A stretch of 5,868 nt of DNA, from contig JAHFUH010000006.1 of NCBI GenBank assembly GCA_023265215.1, forward strand, positions 1 to 5,868. The letters run 5' to 3'. The notes beneath the pieces are model-generated. The model was not told the origin of the DNA. It saw nothing but the letters and a program-made list of their open reading frames with translations, and did not search any database. Each line of letters opens with the position of its first letter. Within the stretch, counting starts at the first letter, position 1. This document shows, in pieces, positions 1-4,358 of the stretch. The position numbers were made by a program, and so were the translations under genes. The stretch comes from Acidobacteriota bacterium. GTDB lineage: Bacteria; Acidobacteriota; UBA6911.

Positions 1-217
1 CCGTTTTTCCGGTGATCAACCAGCCCCGAACAAAGTCCTCAAATTTCCAGGAAATTCCGCCGATCCGAACAATTGTTTGCGGTCCATCGAGAAAGAACGT
101 CAGAATCGCAAAAACCAAACAAACACTCGCCGCAATCCAATTTGCAGGAGAGGAGAGAAAAAAGAATGATCCAACGCAAGCCGCTCCGAATAAAATGTAT
201 TGGAAAAATTTATTCAT
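1..217 (-). CDS. Type IV coupling protein-like ATPase (VirD4/TraG style), N-terminal 72 residues only
   Basis: Partial gene cut by the left window edge. The product would sit in the inner membrane and pump relaxase-bound DNA into a secretion channel. The visible part begins with two hydrophobic segments (about residues 4-23 and 27-43) separated by a short SSPAN turn. A cytoplasmic stretch follows, ending in GWLITGKT at residues 65-72, with a following G codon begun at the edge. This matches the opening of a Walker A loop as found in VirD4/TraG/TraD proteins (first glycine G70; the GKT that completes it would lie outside). The ATG at 217 overlaps the stop of the upstream small gene by 8 bases (ATGAATAA), so the two are probably translationally coupled. 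Its place right after a relaxase supports the call. Another membrane-bound FtsK/HerA-type ATPase is possible because the catalytic core is not visible. Confidence 0.72.
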   Translation of the reverse strand, partial: MNKFFQYILFGAACVGSFFFLSSPANWIAASVCLVFAILTFFLDGPQTIVRIGGISWKFEDFVRGWLITGKT

Positions 218-485
218 CAGTCACTGGTTTTGGAGTGAATTTAGAACAGAGAAATGAAAATAATTTCCCTTCCGGATCGACTACGTGAGGCGAATACCCT
301 TTGAGATAGACGGCGGTGACATTGGGGCCTTCCACTTGCTCTGCGTGTAAAAAACAATCCATGTCACGGAGTCTGAAAACGAAGTTCTGGCATCGAACAA
401 ACTCACTAAATAGTGATCCCGCTTCGTTGTGAGTTTCTGTTTCGATATCCGTGGATGCGGTTTTTTTCAGTTTGATGAGCGCCAT
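210..485 (-). CDS. Small protein of unknown function between relaxase and coupling protein
   Basis: A 91-residue protein that I do not recognise. It begins MALIKLKKTAS and has a hydrophilic, probably flexible first 20 residues. The rest is compact and strand-rich, with alternating hydrophobic residues (NFVFRLRDMDCFLHAEQ, TAVYLKGYSPHVVDPEG) and no membrane segment or signal peptide. The frame is open further upstream to 635, but that part only mirrors the relaxase in another frame, so I chose the ATG at 485. No clear Shine-Dalgarno is seen before it. It overlaps the relaxase 3' end by 80 bases and its own stop overlaps the next start by 8 bases, so it is locked into the transfer operon. Its position suggests an accessory of DNA processing or of coupling to the channel, which is inference only. 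Confidence 0.6.
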   Translation of the reverse strand: MALIKLKKTASTDIETETHNEAGSLFSEFVRCQNFVFRLRDMDCFLHAEQVEGPNVTAVYLKGYSPHVVDPEGKLFSFLCSKFTPKPVTDE

Positions 486-1551
486 AATCGTTTCGGTAAG
501 TTTTTTGGTATTTGTTGTGTTCCTTGCGGTATTCTCGCTTAAGTCGGAAGAGTGCTTTTTGCTTCTCACGCACAAGCTGGTATGAGACGTGAGTACGAGG
601 AATGAGACAGGGAGATTTTTTTGAGAATCCTCCAAGGAAATTTAATAAATCAGATCGGGATTTTTTCTGAATCAACCACTCCGAACGGAGTCTCTGACAT
701 TCTAACTCCAGTGCATTAATACGCGTGTACATCTGCTGGAGCTTATTCGCCTGCTCATTATGGTCGGTAACAAGTTGATTCCGGCGAGTGGCCGTTAATT
801 TTGGATTAAAGACAATTTTGTGACTGTCGAATCGCTTCGATAAAATCTCATCGATTTTTTCAGGCTGGCTGAGATCTTTTTCCCAGCGTTTGTTGTCCAG
901 TGCGAAACACTCGCGTAAATAGTCCATTTGTCGCTTATGCTTGGATTGCTTTGAACGGCTCGTACTGCATCCGACGTATTTTCCTAATTTGGTTCGAGGA
1001 CAAAGGGCGACATGCACATGGAGATTATCCGTGTCGTGATGAAATCCGTAGGCGTAGCCAATGGAGTCTCCGGTGTGAAATCGCTCAGAAAATTTTTTCA
1101 TGATCTTTTTCATCGTCGTATGCAAAACTTGATCTGGATTGATTCCCGCTGCGACGAAGACATCGTGTTGTTCGGTCGACATCGAAAAAACGAGCCGATG
1201 TTGGATGACTTTCTTTTTCTTTCCGTCAGTTGAATTATGCGCCCGGAGATGCTCCATCCAATTTTCTACAATCCGCCGCTTACGTTCTTCGTTAGAAAGA
1301 GAAGTAGGCGCAGTACTAGTGCCGTCAGAATTTATCCGGACCATGATATGGAAAAATCCACCGACGTGAACTTGGCCGATGCTTTCTTTTGAGGCGTAAT
1401 CGGCAAATGCCTTTAGTTTTTTTCCAACTTCGGTTTTTTCGATCGAACGTCGACGCAAGTATTCTTTCTTCTGAGAAGTTTCATCCAAATACTCGATGTC
1501 CACGACGCCGCGATTTGTAGATTTTCGTGCAAAAATCTGTCCGTTTTTCAT
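406..1551 (-). CDS. Relaxase/mobilization nuclease of the HUH type
   Basis: A 381-residue protein that should nick one strand at oriT, stay covalently attached and lead the strand into the recipient. The signature is HHDTDNLHVH at residues 171-180, the HxDxxNxHxH metal-binding triad region of HUH relaxases, preceded by the strand QHRLVFSMS (117-125). I do not see an unambiguous catalytic tyrosine motif; Y167, Y169 and the N-terminal Y21 and Y31 are the nearest candidates. The C-terminal 120 residues are highly charged, with a probable coiled coil around residues 265-300. The last 30 residues lie in the overlap with the next gene and may be little constrained. The start overlaps the stop of the upstream gene as ATGA, with a GAGATGGGA stretch before it as a modest ribosome site. 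The triad and neighbours suggest MOBP-like rather than MOBF, but the subfamily is not settled. Confidence 0.85.
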   Translation of the reverse strand: MKNGQIFARKSTNRGVVDIEYLDETSQKKEYLRRRSIEKTEVGKKLKAFADYASKESIGQVHVGGFFHIMVRINSDGTSTAPTSLSNEERKRRIVENWMEHLRAHNSTDGKKKKVIQHRLVFSMSTEQHDVFVAAGINPDQVLHTTMKKIMKKFSERFHTGDSIGYAYGFHHDTDNLHVHVALCPRTKLGKYVGCSTSRSKQSKHKRQMDYLRECFALDNKRWEKDLSQPEKIDEILSKRFDSHKIVFNPKLTATRRNQLVTDHNEQANKLQQMYTRINALELECQRLRSEWLIQKKSRSDLLNFLGGFSKKSPCLIPRTHVSYQLVREKQKALFRLKREYRKEHNKYQKTYRNDYGAHQTEKNRIHGYRNRNSQRSGITI

Positions 1552-1778
1552 AATCCCATCTCGATGAATTCCGTAAGTTGATCGATTTTGATTTCAATTC
1601 GGCGAAGAGCATCCGGTCCTGAGATGTCTTGCATCGAAGCTTGCAAAATAATTGCTTCGAGCGTTTGCGATTTCGTTTTGAATTTCAGCGCTCGGTGAAT
1701 TTTTTCAAAGCGCGTCTTTGATTCAGGGGAGATGTCGTAGGAAAATGAAACATGATTGGGATTTTTCCTGGATTTCAT
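1548..1778 (-). CDS. Small ribbon-helix-helix-like mobilization accessory protein (MobC-like)
   Basis: A 76-residue protein directly before the relaxase, sharing an ATGA overlap with it. The N-terminus is basic (MKSRKNPNH). It is followed by a predicted strand (HVSFSYDIS, 9-17) and two helices (about 18-30 and 34-46, including KTKSQTLEAIILQAS), the order seen in ribbon-helix-helix DNA-binding dimers. The C-terminal half (DALRRIEIKIDQLTEFIEMGL) is amphipathic and could form a coiled coil. In many plasmids such proteins bind oriT, assemble the relaxosome and repress their own operon. That role is inferred from position and fold, because I see no specific family match. The ATG at 1778 overlaps the stop of the preceding long frame by ATGA and has no clear Shine-Dalgarno. 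Confidence 0.65.
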   Translation of the reverse strand: MKSRKNPNHVSFSYDISPESKTRFEKIHRALKFKTKSQTLEAIILQASMQDISGPDALRRIEIKIDQLTEFIEMGL

Positions 1779-3055
1779 TTTGATCTGCTAAAATTTTGCG
1801 AACGAAAGTGAGTCAAACTCAAAGCGTGCCTGACACGCGGAGAGGTTTTTGAAGCGAAGCGAAAAAAACGCCCGTACTTTTCCCCCTGGAAAAGTGCTAT
1901 CCGGCCAAGGTTTTGCCCTAGGGGAACGACTGTGAACCCTGGGCGGAAACCTTGGTTCTGAGAGGCTCCCGAATGGGAGTTTTTGCCATTCTCCGACTGA
2001 TGGCGCAGGCTTTTGTTTGCCCTCAAAAGCCGAACAGGGAGGGGTGGATTGCCACCACCCCGGCCTTGCTGAAGAGCTCCCAAGTGGAGTGATTTACCAT
2101 TCACTGATTGGTGGCAACATGTGCTCTCAGAAGTTCCGACTGCCGGAGATGTAGATCGCCAGCATTGAAAAATCCTTAAATAAAACTTGCTGCTATCCAG
2201 TAAGTTGTGATTGTTATTTGTCTCCGAAGTATTATGGCGACGGTCCTTACATAGGGTAAGAACCGTCGCAAAAAGAATGGCTCTATCCAGCCACTCTAAT
2301 CTTCTCAACCACCGGAAAAGTATTTTTCCGTGGCTGCGAAGGGATCTCTCCAAAACTTTATTTTGAAGCCATGCCCATACGTCACAACGATCTTGCAGAG
2401 ATAAAATTTGACCGCGAAGCCTATTCACAAGACCGTCCACTCGGCACTTGGAAGGCAAAAGTTGACCAAGCTGTTTACAGCAAAGGGTCCCGAACCTCTG
2501 CTTGGCAGAAAGGAAAACGTGCTGGCATCCACCTTTACGTTCAACATGAGGATGGGCGGAAAATTTGGCTCTTTGTTCCTTTATTACCCGGTTTGGCGTG
2601 CTTTGCTGAGGCAGCGGAGTTGGAGGCTGGAAATGTGATTGAGGTCGAAATTGCCTCCTCCAAATCCGGTCTTTCGATCGTAGACAGGCTCCGAAAATTG
2701 AGCTGACCAAACAAGCAACTAGATTTTTGTGCCCCAGTTTGCTTTGATGAATAGCCACTACAATCGGCTTTTCGGTTCTTACAAGGGAAGTTATGAGCAA
2801 CTTTGCACCGGGGATAGAATCCGAAGCAAAAACCATGATCGGCGAATGCAGTTCTTGTTGAACCGAAATGAGCTGCTCCAGCGACAAACTATGTTTTGTG
2901 AGTATTTTCTCCAACACAGAGCCCGACATCAGCATGGGATAAGGAGAAATGCCCGCTCCCTGAAGAGGAGTAGAAGGCATCCCAAAGAAAAGCCTTTCCC
3001 TTCTTGGTATTCCTTGGACAGCATATCGCCGCAAATCTTTTTCAAATTGATTCAT
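1775..3055 (-). CDS. 426-codon frame: MuF-C-like N-terminal part, doubtful C-terminal two thirds
   Basis: Residues about 25-122 resemble the MuF C-terminal-type domain found in phage and mobile-element proteins. Landmarks are PSTPLQGAG, PMLMSGSVLEKIL, HSLSLEQL, HSPIMVFASDS, KPIVVAIHQSK and an SIFG ending where that family often has SVYG. The rest is rich in C, W, R, Q and S and looks like non-coding translation. Residues about 117-229 lie antisense to the plus-strand gene and the remainder crosses the stem-loop region. Yet the frame has no stop for over 300 further codons and ends in an ATGA overlap with the mobilization gene, like all neighbouring junctions. Start ATG 3055 overlaps the primase stop (ATGA) with GAGGA in front. 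Possible readings are an ancestral gene invaded in frame by a new segment, a truncated gene with a chance frame, or a real overlapping gene. The first 120 residues are the dependable part. Confidence 0.5.
   Translation of the reverse strand: MNQFEKDLRRYAVQGIPRRERLFFGMPSTPLQGAGISPYPMLMSGSVLEKILTKHSLSLEQLISVQQELHSPIMVFASDSIPGAKLLITSLVRTEKPIVVAIHQSKLGHKNLVACLVSSIFGACLRSKDRIWRRQFRPQSHFQPPTPLPQQSTPNRVIKEQRAKFSAHPHVERKGGCQHVFLSAKQRFGTLCCKQLGQLLPSKCRVDGLVNRLRGQILSLQDRCDVWAWLQNKVLERSLRSHGKILFRWLRRLEWLDRAILFATVLTLCKDRRHNTSETNNNHNLLDSSKFYLRIFQCWRSTSPAVGTSESTCCHQSVNGKSLHLGALQQGRGGGNPPLPVRLLRANKSLRHQSENGKNSHSGASQNQGFRPGFTVVPLGQNLGRIALFQGEKYGRFFRFASKTSPRVRHALSLTHFRSQNFSRSK
1793..1822 (-). promoter_or_regulatory. 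Weak candidate promoter for the mobilization genes
   Basis: On the minus strand, TTGAGT (1822-1817) is followed after 18 bases by CAAAAT (1798-1793), a fair match to a -35/-10 pair. A second TTGACT lies at 1816-1811. Transcription would start only a few bases before the ATG at 1778. A small inverted repeat, GCGTG-CCTGA-CACGC at 1824-1838, sits just upstream and could be an operator. The evidence is consensus similarity only. Confidence 0.22.
1874..1906 (+). other. Candidate origin of transfer (oriT): inverted repeat plus nic-like sequence
   Basis: A 20-base hairpin (ACTTTTCC, loop CCCT, GGAAAAGT, 1876-1895), with a wobble and a G-C pair outside it, is followed at once by GCTATCCGGCC (1896-1906). 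An inverted repeat a few bases before a TATCC-containing site is the arrangement of RP4-type oriT sequences, whose nic site is in ACCTATCCTGCCC. The site lies upstream of the accessory and relaxase genes, where oriT usually is. The base after TATCC is G rather than T, and the relaxase subfamily is uncertain, so this is a candidate only. Confidence 0.35.
1905..1955. other. Long composite stem-loop
   Basis: CCAAGGTTT (1905-1913) pairs perfectly with AAACCTTGG (1947-1955). Inside it, GCCC (1915-1918) pairs with GGGC (1941-1944) and AGGG (1920-1923) with CCCT (1937-1940), around a 13-base loop. The total is 17 base pairs with small bulges. It starts directly at the nic-like sequence and may be part of oriT or of a folded transcript. 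No T-run follows on either strand, so it is not a simple terminator. Confidence 0.6.
1958..2115. repeat. Pair of imperfect 47-base direct repeats at an exact 111-base offset
   Basis: Copy 1 is 1958-2004 and copy 2 is 2069-2115; they match at about 32 of 47 positions without gaps. Each has a CTCC.../...GGAG hairpin followed by CCATTC and a TGG arm that can pair back. The offset of 111 equals 37 codons. In the minus-strand frame both copies read as an HQSxNGKxxHxGAxQ motif. A third, poorer copy may lie around 2128-2148. Between the copies lie two further strong hairpins (2008-2031, 2041-2061). Confidence 0.6.
2237..2269. other. Strong hairpin upstream of the plus-strand gene
   Basis: GCGACGGT (2237-2244) pairs perfectly with ACCGTCGC (2262-2269). 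After one mismatch, CTTAC (2246-2250) pairs with GTAAG (2256-2260), leaving loop ATAGG. That makes 13 base pairs in 33 bases. On the plus strand it is followed by A5 and on the minus strand by no T-run, so it is not a terminator. A TATTAT box (2230-2235) lies directly before it on the plus strand, so it could be an operator or a 5' leader structure. Confidence 0.65.
2309..2333. other. Second hairpin before the plus-strand gene
   Basis: CGGAAAA (2313-2319) pairs perfectly with TTTTCCG (2324-2330) around a GTAT loop. An outer CCA/TGG stem (2309-2311 with 2331-2333) is offset by one bulged C. It ends 37 bases before the ATG at 2371, so in a plus-strand transcript it would be in the leader. Its function is unknown. 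Confidence 0.5.
2371..2706 (+). CDS. Small unknown protein, only gene on the plus strand
   Basis: A 111-residue protein that I do not recognise. Its composition is that of a real protein. Residues 1-45 are hydrophilic and basic (DREAYSQDRPLGTWKAKVDQ). Residues 52-105 have a clear strand/helix rhythm: GIHLYVQHEDGRKIWLFVPL, then LACFAEAAELEAGNVIEVEI, then a basic tail ending RLRKLS. A small beta-barrel, perhaps OB-like nucleic-acid binding, would fit but is a guess. There is no signal peptide or membrane segment. The ribosome site before ATG 2371 is weak (GAAG). The gene lies entirely antisense to the 426-codon minus frame and converges on its MuF-C head. The opposite orientation and its own hairpin-rich leader suggest an inserted or independently regulated gene. 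Confidence 0.55.
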   Translation: MPIRHNDLAEIKFDREAYSQDRPLGTWKAKVDQAVYSKGSRTSAWQKGKRAGIHLYVQHEDGRKIWLFVPLLPGLACFAEAAELEAGNVIEVEIASSKSGLSIVDRLRKLS

Positions 3056-4011
3056 AAGCTCATCCTCGGAATGTTCTGATGATTTCGAAGAAGCCCCTGG
3101 CTCTGCTTCAGGAAGCAGAGATCTTCATTCCAGTCTTTGAGATTAGGACGCTGGCGACAGAATCTTTCATAAGATCCGAGCAGCCGTTCGGCTGCTAACT
3201 CTCCTGTGCGGTCATTATCAAAAGCCAGGACGACCCTTTTTTCGTGCGCTTGAGCATACCGAAGCAACTCGTCTGACACATGAGTGCCTGAGACACTTAT
3301 AGCAGCAAAAGAATGCCTGGCCCTGTTCAGGCACCAGTAACTCAAAGCATCGATGGGAGCTTCGGTGATGACTATTGACTGTGCTTGCAACAAATTCCCA
3401 ACCATGAACCAGGCATTCTTTTTGTTGCCCAGAGAGGGCCGAAACGATGACTGATGTTTCGTGTCCCGAAGGGTAGCTCCCTGCACATTTCCAATCGTAT
3501 CAGTATGGAGAAAAACTACCGATGGGTTGGGACGATGGTCATTGGCATATATTTTTCCCTCGTCGTGGAGCTGATCAATCAGTTGGAAATCGAGTGATCT
3601 TTTTTCGATCAAATATCTCCGAGCGATCTCCCATTGGGAATCATCTCGTTTTCCCAGACGATCCATCAGAGATTCAAAACTCTCCCGCTTCTCTTCAGAA
3701 ACTGGCTTGGAAAAAGAGCGGACTAATTCTTCCGGATGGAAACTAGCATGTGTAATAAACCTTTCTGCAAGACTCTTTACAGCTCCAGCAAAGGAGGCAC
3801 CTGTAAGGTGCTTTACCAGATCAATAGCCCCTCCACCGCCGACTCTGGAGGCATTATCAAACCATCGCTCACCTCGTAATACGATGTTATGCTGATCGGT
3901 TTTTGCCCTCCACGAACATCCCTCTCTTTGCAGAGGAATGCCATAGGCTTGCATCACCTCTGTGAGCGGAATTCCACGTACTTGATTTGCTAAGTCGCCA
4001 AGAGAATTCAT
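3052..4011 (-). CDS. Toprim-domain primase-like protein (DUF3991/Toprim type)
   Basis: A 319-residue protein, probably a primase-like enzyme for replication of the element or for priming transferred DNA. Residues about 10-85 resemble the N-terminal zinc-ribbon-like module of DnaG relatives, with W50-FDNASRVGGGGAIDLVKHL and an AVKSLAERF helix. The zinc-binding cysteines and histidine of the CHC2 type are absent at the expected places. Residues 212-300 carry the Toprim fold: VITEAPIDALSYW with E217, then VVLAFDNDRTGELAAERL with D265 and D267, then KDWNEDL at 292-298, which closes many proteins of this type. Length fits the small mobile-element versions without a helicase domain. The start is supported by a strong AGGAGGG (4025-4019) seven bases before the ATG. 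Both ends share ATGA overlaps with neighbours. Confidence 0.82.
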   Translation of the reverse strand: MNSLGDLANQVRGIPLTEVMQAYGIPLQREGCSWRAKTDQHNIVLRGERWFDNASRVGGGGAIDLVKHLTGASFAGAVKSLAERFITHASFHPEELVRSFSKPVSEEKRESFESLMDRLGKRDDSQWEIARRYLIEKRSLDFQLIDQLHDEGKIYANDHRPNPSVVFLHTDTIGNVQGATLRDTKHQSSFRPSLGNKKNAWFMVGNLLQAQSIVITEAPIDALSYWCLNRARHSFAAISVSGTHVSDELLRYAQAHEKRVVLAFDNDRTGELAAERLLGSYERFCRQRPNLKDWNEDLCFLKQSQGLLRNHQNIPRMSL

Positions 4012-4358
4012 CGCCTGACCCTCCTGATTTTTTGAGTTCTGAGGAGTCGCTTGGCCAAATGCGTAGAGCGAATGATATCCGCTCGCTCAAGCATAGCTTT
4101 GGCTTGATGTTCCAGCCAATTAGCTGAATGTGCGATTTCGCTGGGAGTCGCCCACCGTGCTGCCTTGTATCCCTTCTGACCGGTGATAATGCGTCCCCCG
4201 CTCGCATTTGCCATCGCACGTAAAGTGCGCTCATTTAACCAGCAGGCTAACTTCTTAGCGGTGATCCAGCCGTGTCGCGATTCTAAGATTTCCACCAAAC
4301 CATCTACCCTTTTGCGACAATGAATCCTCTCCATTTCACAGTTTTTCAGACGCTTCAT
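4008..4358 (-). CDS. Small winged-helix-like DNA-binding protein of the replication module
   Basis: A 116-residue protein. Residues about 15-62 (VDGLVEILESRHGWITAKKLACWLN, then ERTLRAMANASGGRIITGQKGY) have the helix-turn-helix plus wing layout of a winged helix, with GRIITGQKGYKAARW as the wing. It is followed by ATPSEIAHSANWLEHQAKAMLERADIIRSTHLAKR, a helix pair seen in small proteins beside replication genes of phages and plasmids. The very basic tail (RLLRTQKIRRVRR) suits DNA contact. The frame extends upstream to 4439, but the ATG at 4358 has a strong GGGAGGTG in front and overlaps the rep stop as ATGA, so I chose it. The job is probably helping the initiator or controlling the operon, inferred from position. 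It could equally be a regulator of copy number or excision. Confidence 0.7.
   Translation of the reverse strand: MKRLKNCEMERIHCRKRVDGLVEILESRHGWITAKKLACWLNERTLRAMANASGGRIITGQKGYKAARWATPSEIAHSANWLEHQAKAMLERADIIRSTHLAKRLLRTQKIRRVRR
4019..4025 (-). promoter_or_regulatory. Strong ribosome binding site of the Toprim gene
   Basis: AGGAGGG on the minus strand, seven bases before the ATG at 4011 and inside the end of the upstream gene. It fixes the start of the Toprim protein and shows initiation at the ATGA overlap need not depend only on reinitiation. Confidence 0.7.

Larger units (their letters stand above)
1779..2370. other. Structured intergenic-like region rich in stem-loops
   Basis: About 590 bases between the mobilization genes and the plus-strand gene. 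From left to right it has these inverted repeats: 1824-1838 (5-bp stem); 1874-1897 (ACTTTTCC/GGAAAAGT with extra outer pairs); 1905-1955 (long composite stem); 1966-1979 (CTCCC/GGGAG followed by five T on the plus strand); 1985-2004 (GCCAT/ATGGC); 2008-2031 (GGCTTTTG/CAAAAGCC); 2041-2061 (GGGGTGG/CCACCCC); 2077-2089 (CTCC/GGAG); 2135-2147 (TCCG/CGGA); 2237-2269 and 2309-2333. Between 2150 and 2236 the sequence is AT-rich. Such density fits an origin of transfer or replication, or a structured RNA. A minus-strand reading frame stays open across the whole region, discussed under the 426-codon frame. Confidence 0.6.

Noticed and set aside
12..288. Plus-strand open frames at the left end
   Set aside because: They mirror the coupling-protein and 91-residue genes; the minus-strand readings have membrane segments, a Walker A start and coupled junctions.
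486..635. Longer form of the 91-residue gene starting at 635
   Set aside because: The extra N-terminal 50 residues lie in an alternate frame of the relaxase C-terminal region and look like shadow translation.
900..1369. Plus-strand open frames opposite the relaxase
   Set aside because: They are antisense to the HUH motif region and show no recognisable features.
1966..1984. Rho-independent terminator on the plus strand (CTCCC-GAAT-GGGAG then TTTTT)
   Set aside because: The stem is only 5 bp, no plus-strand gene lies upstream of it, and a similar stem recurs in the second repeat copy without the T-run.
1779..2370. Retron or group II intron as the source of the stem-loop region
   Set aside because: No reverse transcriptase frame is present, and no intron domain V-like or msr/msd-like layout can be recognised.
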